Assembly (NCBI GenBank): GCA_900088475.1
Contig: FLMG01002836.1
Span: 1-16,052 of the forward strand
Length of the DNA stretch: 16,052 nt
Reading direction: 5' to 3'
From: Hyphochytrium catenoides
Taxonomy: Eukaryota > Sar > Hyphochytriomycetes > Hyphochytriales > Hyphochytriaceae
Made by a program: the position numbers and the translations under genes. Of this stretch, positions 1-8,374 are shown piece by piece; the first letter of the stretch is position 1, and the number at the start of each line of letters is the position of its first letter. The notes beneath the pieces are model-generated. The model did not search any database. It was given only the letters and a program-made list of their open reading frames with translations, and was not told the DNA's origin.

Positions 1-189
1 ATAGTGCCGAAGAGATCGTGGTGACAAAAGGAGAAGGAAGACAAAAAAGGCGGGACAGCAAAGGAAGGAGTAGGGGACAAGGAGAGACAGACCAATGCCT
101 GTGATTTGCACTCCTTAGCTAAGCATGCACATAATCGAGAAGGAGTAGCAAATGGTGGGAGGCTTCCGAACAACCAACTCCCGTAGTAG

Positions 190-775
190 TTAGTGATGAA
201 GAAGACAGGACAACACTACTGCGCAGAGGTGGACAACTATGATAGTTGCTCCTTCTCGTTCTAGTAGTCCGAGGAGGACGGGATACTTAAGCGAGACGAT
301 GGAGAAGGCAGCAGGGACCAAGGACAACCTTTCTTTGCTTCCTGGGGAGACTTGTTGACGAGGAGACTTCTTGTTGATGATGACTGACGAGGAGGTGCTG
401 GTGAGGATAGGAGGATGATGAAGGAGGAGAGCGAGCAAGCCGTAGCAGGAAGAAGGACCCGACGAGAGGCAAGACGAACAGGATGAGGAAGAAGAAGAGT
501 GAGACACCTCCGTCACTGACAAGCAAGACAGCGACCGGGAGAATAGAAGAGGCAGGACAGAGGAGAAAAAAGAAGACAGAGAGAGAGAGAGTGAAAGAAG
601 AAGAGATAGAGTGATACAGCAGCCCACCAGCAGCAAGAGAGAAGCCCACCAGATGACCAACAAGAAGAGAGAAGAGACAGAGCAATCAAGACAGAGGACG
701 GAGAAGAGACCCACATGATAGCAGAAGTCCAAGTTAACAGGAGACAGAGGATGGAGAGACAGGGAGAGGACTTAC
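190..775 (-). other. Pyrimidine-rich intron-like stretch (read on minus)
   Basis: On the + strand this stretch is almost pure A/G with GA runs; on the minus strand it is therefore C/T-rich, the same texture as the clear introns of the minus-strand gene at 11.8-16.0 kb. It begins on the minus strand with a perfect GTAAGT donor at 775-770, and an AG after a CT-rich tract sits near 228 (reading ctctgcgcag). Long open frames here on the minus strand translate to Leu/Ser runs and are composition artefacts. The call as an intron is inference. Bases 1-189 hold another AG acceptor-like site (caaatcacag on minus) but no exon I can recognise. Confidence 0.4.
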
Positions 776-1200
776 TACAGAGGAAGAGCGAGACCCCACC
801 ATACAACAGACAGACAGAGGGCCACCACCGCCACTCCTCTTCCTTCCTTGCCCAGCCTCCGTGCGAGACGTTTCAACCCTTTTTGCGGAGTGCCCTTTCG
901 TCCTCTTCCCTTCCTTGATTATCAATGTGGCCGGTACTTCAGTAATCTCAGTGGAGTTTGGACCGGGAGGTGGATAATGGAAAGAGACAGACTTTGGCGT
1001 CCAAAAGAGGACTCCTAAATATCTCACTGAGGAGGAAGAATGCGTTCTGCATTCTATCTCTGACTCTCTCTCTCCCTCTCGCTGGTTCTGTCGTTCTAAG
1101 TCAATTACTATGTCCTTATGGTATACACATCAAAGATGGAGGAGGAGGGAAGTTGACCTTTTACCAATCGATCGAACTGGCCCTCCCCCACACCCCTCAT
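776..1200 (-). CDS. Possible minus-strand gene, 5' exons, unknown product
   Basis: Weak candidate. Reading minus, an ATG at 1200-1198 lies about 35-45 bases downstream of a TATA-like box. A first exon 1200-1158 could splice (donor GTCAAC at 1157) to an exon 1026-776, which follows a CT-rich acceptor (tcttcctcctcag) and ends exactly at a GTAAGT donor. The 43-nt first exon and the 251-nt second exon keep one frame (phase 1 junction, phase 0 exit), giving about 98 residues. The middle is Lys/Arg-rich and ends in a GGGG stretch and a serine run (SRSSSV). I recognise no domain. Support is only splice-site quality, an open frame and strand composition; it could equally be non-coding. A continuation would have to lie beyond the pyrimidine-rich stretch at 190-775. 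Confidence 0.25.
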
Positions 1201-1233
1201 ACCCGGTTGTATGGAGGGTACTCTCTCCAGTGT

Positions 1234-1244
1234 CTTATATAAAG
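1234..1244. promoter_or_regulatory. TATA-like box, near-palindromic
   Basis: CTTATATAAAG reads as a TATA-like element on either strand. On minus it sits some 35-45 bases before the ATG at 1200, which would imply a very short leader. On plus the next recognised start is over 1.1 kb away (2366). A role in the minus direction is therefore the simpler reading, but no transcription data are available. Confidence 0.3.
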
Positions 1245-2321
1245 CATTAGCAAAGGGGGCAGCTCGGAGAAAGTTTGTCTGGGGTCATTGGATGGAGTTT
1301 CTCACCCGAAGTATCAGAAGTGAAGGGGGATGCTATTGTATGTAAAGGCTGGGAAGAAGAGAAGGATAGAGGGGAACGGTGTACACACAAGAATGCATTG
1401 AACTGGCTCTAACAATAAGACAGGCTTACCGTCAGTTTAGGTGCCATCTTAGGTCCCGAAATCAGGACACCCCAGGCAGCGGAACTCCGATATTCTGCTC
1501 CGACATGGCCCACATCGGATGCCTATACCGAGTACTTAGAGCGGAGTCCTATTCCTGTATTTTAGTTCTCATGGACTGAATTACGCCAAACGACTAATTT
1601 ATCGCCGACCAGTATTGGGAAATGTAGGAAGGCCAAATTAATTCTGAAGATCATTGCGGAAGCAAGCTCCGTTTGGCCATCTTCAATAGCTGCGGAAGCT
1701 CCAGGTAATCTTCATAATCAAGCACGGGTTTACCCCTTGTGATGGCTCTGAGATAACAGGTCAATTTGAGAGAAGAGTCTACACCCGACTCTTAGAGCGG
1801 TTGCCGGTGGACTTCGAACACTGCACTCCTTTCTCCTCCATCCCTTTGAGACTCTTTTACTGTGTCTGTAGAGAAGCTGGCCGGAGGAAGCGGCTGTGTC
1901 TCGTAAGCCTCTGGGCCGACCTATCTTCATTTCCTTTACGTAATATCTGTAGCTTCGCTAAGAGTCTGCTGGGACAAGTTCCCTATAGCCTTAAGACTGC
2001 AGCGGCGTCGGGCTTCTCTTCTCTAATGGCTGGAAACCTTTGATCTCTCTGCTCCTGAAGAACCATGCTCTCTGGAAGCATGCAAGATAACTATCCTAGA
2101 TATAGGGGGAGTTTCCTCTATTCAGGCCCCAATCCTCAACAGACTCCAGATTCTTCCTTTGCTGGAAGCCAGCTGAAGGATCTAGGCAAGTCATTCATTC
2201 AATGTTGTCCCAACTGCTTTAGTGCCTGTCTAACGTTAAACGCCGTCAGATTCTCTAGGTACTGCTACGGGGCTTTCTCTCTCGTATTATGCGGAAGAGG
2301 ACAGAAGAGCTCCATACTGCT
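1245..2321. other. Intergenic or leader region, no gene recognised
   Basis: More than 1 kb with only short open frames (for example 1379-1579, 1801-2043 and 2065-2346 on plus) whose translations show no domain, no compositional bias of coding sequence and no convincing splice sites. It may be promoter and 5' leader of the armadillo gene, or a divergent promoter region. A partial duplication lies at 1655-1702 (listed separately). Confidence 0.5.
1631..1702. repeat. Imperfect short duplication with inverted arms
   Basis: TGCGGAAGC(AAG)CTCC occurs at 1655-1670 and again, without the extra AAGC-type insertion, at 1691-1702. Around the first copy GGCCAAA (1631-1637) and TTTGGCC (1672-1678) form inverted arms. 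This could be a small hairpin or a chance duplication; no function is claimed. Confidence 0.35.
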
Positions 2322-2366
2322 ATGGGGAGGTCAGTGTTTCGGCTGAGTCCACCAGATCCTCATTGA
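2322..2366 (+). promoter_or_regulatory. uORF with stop overlapping the armadillo start codon
   Basis: An ATG at 2322 opens a 14-codon reading frame (MGRSVFRLSPPDPH) ending in TGA at 2364-2366. The last base of that stop is the first base of the armadillo ATG at 2366, giving TGATG. If the transcript starts upstream of 2322 without an intron between, ribosomes finishing this uORF stop exactly on the main start, a classical geometry for termination-reinitiation. The overlap is directly seen; use is inferred. Confidence 0.45.
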
Positions 2367-5185
2367 TGAAGAGCCCGGTACGGGTCAACCCCACAGCTCT
2401 TAGAGAGACAACCATTGCTAATCTTCAAGATAAGTTCTACGAGCTAATCCGGACCTTGTCGGCCGCTGTCTCTGCGGGGGAGGACCCTACATCGGACTCA
2501 AGTAGTACCTCAAGCAGGGCAGAAGATGGAAGGAAACTGGAGAAATACCTTGATGGGACACAGCTGGGAAGTGTAGACGTGGAGTACATCTTCTCCTTCG
2601 GCCGAAAGTATCCAGATGATGCGAGGGTTCATCTTTGCATCTGTGAGATAGCGGATTTGCTTCTCTCTGACAGCAGTGAGAACAGGGACATAGTTCTAGC
2701 TGGGAGCGGACTTCGTGTACTGCTTCGGATACTACGACAACACAGCGGGATCAACGAGGTTATTACCATCAAGGCTCTTCATTGTATCGCGCTGCTTGTG
2801 GACAGTCACAAACGAGCTCAGATTGACGCAGAGGCCAATGGTGCCGTCTCCATGGCCATTAAAAGCATGAAGACATTCAAGGACAGTCCAGAACATGCTG
2901 TGGCTACGCTTTGTTTGTTTGACCGGTTGGCTTGTGGCGCGTCTACTGTGGGCCGGAATGCTTATAATCAGGAGGCAATAGCGCAGCAAGGAGGGCTCAA
3001 GATCACCATTTCTGCTCTGAACCAGTATCAGAACGACAAGGATGTGGTGACTGCTAGTTGTGCAGCAATTAGGTCTCTGGTACTGGATCACAAAGATAAT
3101 CAGCACATCGTGCTACAGCTAGGGGGCATCAGAGCCATTGTAGCAGCCATGAGAGCGCATAGACAAGAGGTGGATGTTCTCATTGCGGCTTGTGATACGC
3201 TCGGTTTCATTTCGCAAAAAAACCCTGAAATGCAAAAAGCAGTGGCAGCCGCTCAGGGGCTTGAGCAGATCTTGGTAGGAATGCGAAACCACCCACAGGA
3301 AGCCAAACTGCAGCAGCGAAGCTGTTGGGCTCTGGGAAGAGCGATTCAGCATAACTCATTGAACCAGATGAAGCTTATTAGGCTCCGGACCTTTACCTCG
3401 GTCATTCAAGCCATGCACGATCATCCTATGGACTGTGAAGTCAATACATGGGCTGCTTGGGCGATACGGCAGCTTGCCAACAATAATGCCGAGGGTCAGC
3501 AGATTGGAAGTGCTTCTGGTGCCATTATAACGTTAGTAAGGACCCTCAAGGAGCACACCACTCACCCAGAGCTTCATAGACAGAGCTTCAGAGCGCTTAG
3601 CAGTCTAATCAAGCGTAATATCGAGAACCAGCGCAATTTAGTCTCTGTTGACGGACTGAGGGTTGTCTCCGCTTCCATGGAAAGCCATGGTGATGATCCC
3701 TCAATTTTGAAGCAAGCGTCAAGACTCCTCGCCTACGTGGCGTTTGGTGACGCCGAAATGCAAAAGGTCGTCGTCTCATCAGGCTTCATTACCAAGATTG
3801 TGGACGTTATGCGCAGGCACAGTCAATATGTGGCACTCCAAGAAATCAATTGTCTAGCTCTAGGAAACATCGCATGCCGTGACGTGCAAGGGCAGAAGGT
3901 CATTGAACAAGAAGGCGGGATTGCGGTCGTCCTGGACCTTATGACAGTCCACGCAGAATCTGCTGACCTGCAAACATATGGCTGTTTAGTGCTAGCTAAT
4001 CTAGCAGAAAATAACGCCAGCGTGCGACGGAATATTGCTGATGCAGGTGGTATCAGAGTAATACTTGAAGCCATGAACAACCACGCCACGTCCTTTGCTG
4101 TGCAGCAGTATTGCTGTCTTGCGCTTTCTCATCTCTCTTCCGACCCACAGAACCAGCAGCGATTGGGCGACGAAGGAGTCATTGTCTCGGTCTTAGGAGC
4201 TATGGCGGAGCATCTACAGGTGTCTGCTGACATTCAACACTTGGGCTGCACCTTCCTGGCCAACATCGCTGAGGGCCATAGCAGCCACCGAGACCTCATC
4301 ATGAATAATGGAGCTGTGCAGACAATCACTCTCTCCATGGACGTACACAGCCATTTTAGTTTGGTCCAAGAGAAAGGCTGTTCAGCCCTTGGTACATTGG
4401 CTAGGGGAAATGCCACGTTCAAGTCTCAGATTGCCACAGCTGCTATCCCTGTTATCGCGAAAGGAATGCTTCAGCACCCGCAGTCCACGTCCGTGCAGGC
4501 GAGCTGCTTTTGGGCTCTTGTCCAGATCGCGGAAGGAAACCGTGCAGCAGCTCCTCTCCTTGAAGAACACAATGTGAGGATTGTCATATTCTCCCATCTG
4601 AAAGGAATGGTGAAAGATGAGGCAGTGGCAAAGCAAGGATGCAGGCTGTTGAGAGTTCTAGCGTCCTGTGACGCTGAAGGTGGTTCTGCACTCCTCTCTA
4701 TGGGGGCAGTCGCCTTAGTGGTACGCTGTCTTCGAATTCATACCGTACACTGCCCTAGTCTCGTCAAGCAAGCGTGCAGGACTCTCCTCTCCTTTGCTAC
4801 TCAAAGTGAGGAGGCAAAGGAGGAGATGATGGCTTTGCATGTCGTAGAGCTCGTCTCAGCAGCGATCAAGTCTCATGCAAGCTCTGAAAAGCTTCAGAAA
4901 GCAGCCAGAGCTCTGCTAGAATCTCTACCGAATGGAGTGCAGTCAAGCATGGAGCTCATCATGACCACTGGTACCGAAAGTCTCTTGCGAATGGGTAGAG
5001 AAGACTCTACTGAAGGGCTCAGCGTTGTGCTTGATATGGACCAAGCCATCCGATTAAAGAGAAGTCTATCAATACCTCAACCCTCCGCGGTGGACGCTTT
5101 GCCAGTGGCGGGTGGAGTCTCAATCGCAGCGGGCGGTTCCCTTCGGCGATCAGTTGGTAAGACCTACATAAGATACAGTAGCTGA
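2366..5185 (+). CDS. Armadillo-repeat protein, 939 residues, single exon
   Basis: A large open frame, uninterrupted by introns. I start at ATG 2366; the TTG just before is not a credible eukaryotic start, and an in-frame TAA lies at 2237 with no ATG between. Residues 1-85 include a Ser/Thr/Asp-rich patch (DSSSTSS near 45). From about residue 90 to 860 the protein is an array of roughly 16-18 repeats of about 43 residues with the pattern C-x-AL-xx-LA-x(2)-N, then a GGI/GAV turn, then am..H, as in LALGNIACRDVQGQKVIEQ and LVLANLAENNASVRRNIAD. These are armadillo repeats, which stack into a superhelix that binds proteins. The last 75 residues are Ser/basic-rich and not repeated. It resembles the generic protist ARM family (ARMC6-like repeats) rather than beta-catenin or importin-alpha (no IBB-like basic N-terminus). 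Partner and cellular role are unknown. ARM identity is strong; function is open. Confidence 0.92.
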   Translation: MKSPVRVNPTALRETTIANLQDKFYELIRTLSAAVSAGEDPTSDSSSTSSRAEDGRKLEKYLDGTQLGSVDVEYIFSFGRKYPDDARVHLCICEIADLLLSDSSENRDIVLAGSGLRVLLRILRQHSGINEVITIKALHCIALLVDSHKRAQIDAEANGAVSMAIKSMKTFKDSPEHAVATLCLFDRLACGASTVGRNAYNQEAIAQQGGLKITISALNQYQNDKDVVTASCAAIRSLVLDHKDNQHIVLQLGGIRAIVAAMRAHRQEVDVLIAACDTLGFISQKNPEMQKAVAAAQGLEQILVGMRNHPQEAKLQQRSCWALGRAIQHNSLNQMKLIRLRTFTSVIQAMHDHPMDCEVNTWAAWAIRQLANNNAEGQQIGSASGAIITLVRTLKEHTTHPELHRQSFRALSSLIKRNIENQRNLVSVDGLRVVSASMESHGDDPSILKQASRLLAYVAFGDAEMQKVVVSSGFITKIVDVMRRHSQYVALQEINCLALGNIACRDVQGQKVIEQEGGIAVVLDLMTVHAESADLQTYGCLVLANLAENNASVRRNIADAGGIRVILEAMNNHATSFAVQQYCCLALSHLSSDPQNQQRLGDEGVIVSVLGAMAEHLQVSADIQHLGCTFLANIAEGHSSHRDLIMNNGAVQTITLSMDVHSHFSLVQEKGCSALGTLARGNATFKSQIATAAIPVIAKGMLQHPQSTSVQASCFWALVQIAEGNRAAAPLLEEHNVRIVIFSHLKGMVKDEAVAKQGCRLLRVLASCDAEGGSALLSMGAVALVVRCLRIHTVHCPSLVKQACRTLLSFATQSEEAKEEMMALHVVELVSAAIKSHASSEKLQKAARALLESLPNGVQSSMELIMTTGTESLLRMGREDSTEGLSVVLDMDQAIRLKRSLSIPQPSAVDALPVAGGVSIAAGGSLRRSVGKTYIRYSS

Positions 5186-5279
5186 CTTTTACCTAACGCT
5201 GTCGTCATCTTCTACTGCTCACCTTATAAGCAGTTGCTGACCGCTCAAGTCCTTCCCTGAGAGACAGCAGGCGAAGAAG

Positions 5280-5300
5280 ATGGCAACCGGAACTGATTGA
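5280..5300 (+). promoter_or_regulatory. Short uORF before the Ser/Thr-rich gene
   Basis: ATG at 5280 in a good context (purine at -3, G at +4) opens a six-codon frame (MATGTD) ending TGA, ten bases before the ATG at 5311. It lies only about 95 bases after the armadillo stop, so the leader of the next gene must be short or these two transcripts overlap. Translation of the uORF is inference. Confidence 0.35.
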
Positions 5301-5310
5301 AAGCCCAAAC

Positions 5311-6742
5311 ATGTCCCACACCAACCCTAATGAAGCCTCCACACTCTTCCGCACGAAGACGAGTCCGGCATCCACTTTCTCTCACACATCTGCCAACAAC
5401 CCCTATCCTAGTGTTCGAAGAGGTTCTTTATCTGGCCCTTCTCCGTCTGAACCACACGAGCTCACCAGGACTCACACGACTCCTGCGGCCTGGCCCCGCT
5501 CTCTCACCTCTGACCCAAATGCCAGTGCCAGCACTCGTCCCCAAGCTGCTCAGCCAATGCTCACACGTACGCATACCGAACCTCCAACGACCACGCTGAG
5601 CGGGATCTACTCTACAACTAGAGTCAGTGGTATCTACAATACTACTGGGGCTAATAACCCGCCTTCGCTGGGGGTTTCGACGGGCAGCATATATGCCAAC
5701 TGGCGAAGCTCTTTGGCTGAGCAGTATAGGATGAATACTACCGCGACCACCGTAACTGGGCTGGGGGCCAACCAGGTTCGTGTGGGAGAGCTTGTCCATT
5801 TTAGGCCTTCGATTCCATTGCTCTGATCTTCTTGTGAAGTCTGGTCTAAGCCTTTCTTATCGTACCGCTATTTACCCAGGCTCTGGGTCTCATATCTTTC
5901 GAAGCTATCCTTTCTCCGTTACTGCCCGTTCCTCGTGACACAGAGCTTCCTTGTAGTTTAAGGCTGTGGATTTTATCCCGCTCTTTCCTCGTGATTTTTT
6001 GAAAAGTATCTCCTCACGCAACTTTATTTGGCTTCATGTTTCCTATTTCCCCTTATGGCTTTTCCGCCCTCACTCTACTACTGTCGCATAGAAACTTTAT
6101 TGTCATCCAAACCTCCTAGTGCCCAGCTTTTCCTACAGACCAATGACCAGGTTTCTTGCTCGTAGGTCTCAACTACAATGAAGTCGAACACCACAACAAC
6201 CGCTACGACCCTCAACTCGTCTGCCCCTTCCTCTCCAGTTGCAGATGACTTACAAGAGACAGATAGGCCTCGGCGGCGGAGTATCTTTGATTCGCTTTCT
6301 CAGCAACCCAAGGTGTGGGCGGATAAGGCGGGATCGTCTGTGGACAGCTTCGTGAAGTCAAAAGTATGTCGGTGCTTTCGGAAGGCTGATCACGTTTAAT
6401 AACCTCCATCGACGTAGTGGCTGAAGGGCTTTTCCAGCCCGAGACGTACCTCACAAGGCGAGCCCGGGCAAGCGGATGGTGATGCAGATATACGACACTC
6501 TTGGCGCTTTTGAGAGAATGCGTGTGCTTGTTGGGCCCGGGGACAAGACCAAGAAGAAGACTGGTCGGAGTGTCCCTTTCTCTATCGTCAACCTCGCCTG
6601 TCTCTCCTCTTATCTTTATGAGGCATCGGGGTGGGCCCTAGCTGGTAGGTTAACTATAGCTTTTGTAGATATTGCCACCATGGCGAAGCCCAAGTTTATG
6701 AAGAAACAAAAAAGGAGGAGCCCAACCGCTCAAGACAAATAG
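5311..6742 (+). CDS. Ser/Thr/Pro-rich basic protein, spliced, unknown function
   Basis: Proposed exons: 5311-5775, 6166-6363, 6458-6563 and 6669-6742, about 280 residues. The first junction is well supported: CAG|GTTCGT to CGTAG|GTCTCA, phase 0, joining two frames of identical character. The second uses a GTATGT donor at 6364; the acceptor at 6457 keeps the downstream Lys-rich frame, but AGs at 6417 and 6437 would instead end the protein after 31 or 14 more codons. The third intron (105 nt) has a length divisible by three and no in-frame stop, so it may not be an intron. The N-terminal 155 residues are Ser/Thr/Pro-rich and low complexity, with paired LTRTHT motifs and paired SGIY-x-TT motifs. 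A basic RPRRRSIF site follows, and the C-terminus is Lys-rich (KPKFMKKQKRR). No domain or signal peptide is recognised; probably largely disordered. It starts 125 bases after the armadillo stop, on the same strand. Confidence 0.5.
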
Positions 6743-6763
6743 TAGGGCACGATGTGGGCAAAC

Positions 6764-6768
<5 letters not shown>

Positions 6769-6795
<27 letters not shown>

Positions 6796-6815
6796 CAAGA
6801 GAGACAAGAGAGAGA
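6769..6815 (+). repeat. (AG)n microsatellite and imperfect GA extension
   Basis: A perfect AG dinucleotide run from 6769 to about 6795, followed by interrupted ACAAGAG units to about 6815. It lies just downstream of the 6742 stop. Being purine-rich on the coding strand, it is unlike the intron tracts of the plus-strand genes. Confidence 0.85.
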
Positions 6816-7020
6816 GTTCAAAAGTCCTGTTGCTCAACACTGTCCTGTTTGTGGCTCTTTGGGCGATAAGAACCCGCACTATTTATGACCTTATTTACAA
6901 TCCTCTGGTTGCCTTTTCAAAATAATAACAGTATTTTGCCCAAATATCAGGAATAACCTGACTCTAGACAAACCAATTTTGTAACGCCCGCTTCCCGCCG
7001 CGCCGAAGTTGACATCTTCA

Positions 7021-7038
7021 GCGCTGTCAGCGCTGTCA
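7021..7038. repeat. Tandem 9-bp repeat upstream of the EF-hand gene
   Basis: GCGCTGTCA occurs twice in direct succession (7021-7029, 7030-7038), about 25 bases before the TATA-like sequence. Position suggests a possible promoter element, but two copies may also be chance. Confidence 0.4.
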
Positions 7039-7063
7039 ACCGCCACTGGCAGCTCGCTTCTCC

Positions 7064-7073
7064 TTTTATAAAG
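7064..7073 (+). promoter_or_regulatory. TATA-like element of the EF-hand gene
   Basis: TTTTATAAAG lies about 180 bases before the ATG at 7253. A start of transcription some 25-30 bases downstream would give a leader of about 150 bases containing three short uORFs. It resembles the box at 1234-1244. No further support. Confidence 0.3.
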
Positions 7074-7121
7074 AGAAGAGGGAAAGAAAGCCCGACACCT
7101 CAGCAAAGAATCAGAGACGCC

Positions 7122-7194
7122 ATGGAGAAGAGGCCATTCTCAACCTGGTGATGTCACAAAGATTGTCATGCTTCGTCTCATAAACAGGAAGTAG
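7122..7194 (+). promoter_or_regulatory. Chain of three uORFs in the EF-hand leader
   Basis: uORF1 is 7122-7151, nine codons, starting in a near-perfect Kozak-like context (GCCATGG). Its TGA overlaps the ATG of uORF2 (TGATG at 7149-7153); uORF2 runs 7151-7183, ten codons. A third, 7168-7194, overlaps uORF2 in another frame. All end before the main ATG at 7253. If present in the mature leader they should lower translation of the EF-hand protein; splicing of the leader could remove them. Confidence 0.35.
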
Positions 7195-7252
7195 CTGGCT
7201 CACAGAGCGACCTCTGCACCTTGTTTCGCGGCAAGATTTAGACCTAGAACTA

Positions 7253-8374
7253 ATGTCAGTCAGTGCGACCAAGAAAGACACTCCTAAGAAAGGCGATGAT
7301 CTCGCTCTTTTGGAGGACAAGACCTTCTTTGGCACACCCAGCAAATCGTTAGAGTCGCGCATACACAAGAGAGAAGAAAAAGAGTTGCGAAGGGTCTTTA
7401 ACTACCTTAGTGGCTTCAAGGAGCGACATAAGTATGAGGTGCGAATAGAGCAACAGAAGCAGGTCATCAAGCAGAAGAGAGCTCTTTTGAAGGCCTCTCA
7501 GGACCGAGATGCCGTTTCTCGCTATCAAAATGGGGGAAGAAGCAGCGTTATGGCTCCCACGGCTGGGCCTACCAATGAGGCCATAGAAGAAGAGATCCGA
7601 GAGCTAATGAAGGAGGTCACCGACTATGAGCAGCTCATCAAGAAACTCAAGGACAATCCGCATAAGAAGATCACTAAGGGGGACTTATATGAAGCGATGA
7701 AGGTATGGTCTTCACTTTGTGTTAACACTAAGTGACAAGCCTTCGTCTTAAGTGATGCCTTTGTGGTCCACTTCCCTGTCCGGAGGGCCGTCCTGTGCCA
7801 CTCAACGACGCCATATGGTACTCCAAGTGCTAATGTTGCCTGTCTCGACTTTCTCTTGTGTCTTGAGTGTCCCTAGGCTCTTTTGGAGGTACTCAGAGTG
7901 CCTCCCCTGTATGTGGGCTTGTCTCAAGTCTATTTCTCGCTCTGCTTTTCGGCCCGCGCGGCTTTGCTTGTGCGTGTACATCTCTCAGTACCTCTTGCAT
8001 CACAGATCATTCTAGGAACCACCTGCACAAAAAAGCAGATCGATGATATGATCTGGGAGGCAGACGAGAGCTTGGATAGCTCTCTGGACTGGAATGAAGT
8101 CAAATATTACTTAGTACGGACAATAGAGGACGAGACAGGGTTAGAGCCCAGGAGCCTCTACTTCGTGATCCAGTTTCTCATGTTTGACACCAACATGGAC
8201 GGAGTCATCTCCGTAGATGATACGATGGAGATTCTCTTCCATAGATACTCCAGAGAAGCATTAGATCGGTACATGAAGAGTCTCTTCGGAGATGCTTTGG
8301 ACCTCCCCTTCAAGGACTATATGGCTCGAGTGACCAAGCACCATCAAGAAGGGATGAAGCGGAACTCATCATAG
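7253..8374 (+). CDS. Coiled-coil and EF-hand calcium-binding protein
   Basis: Two exons, 7253-7702 and 8006-8374, with a 303-nt phase 0 intron (AAG|GTATGG to CACAG|ATC), give 272 residues. ATG 7253 is the first after an in-frame TAA at 7181. Residues 1-135 are charged and largely helical, with probable coiled coil around 35-75 and 105-130. An EF-hand pair follows. Loop 1 is residues 170-181, DESLDSSLDWNE, with D/S/D/S/D ligands and E at position 12 but no glycine at position 6. Loop 2 is 211-222, DTNMDGVISVDD, canonical except Asp for Glu at position 12. The splice joins the entering helix of hand 1 (EAMK|IILG), which independently supports the model. No signal peptide, membrane segment or myristoylation site (starts MSVSA). 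Likely a cytosolic or cytoskeletal calcium sensor; coiled-coil plus EF-hand proteins are frequent in axonemes of protists, but that placement is inference. Specific family not recognised. Confidence 0.85.

Noticed and set aside
190-732. Long minus-strand open frames rich in Leu and Ser
   Set aside because: They are translations of C/T-rich sequence (CTC/TCT codons), with no domain; the stretch looks like an intron.
2363-2365. TTG as start of the armadillo protein
   Set aside because: Eukaryotic initiation at TTG is not expected; ATG follows immediately at 2366.
2732-4636. Several antisense and alternative-frame ORFs inside the armadillo gene
   Set aside because: Shadows of the real frame, without domains of their own.
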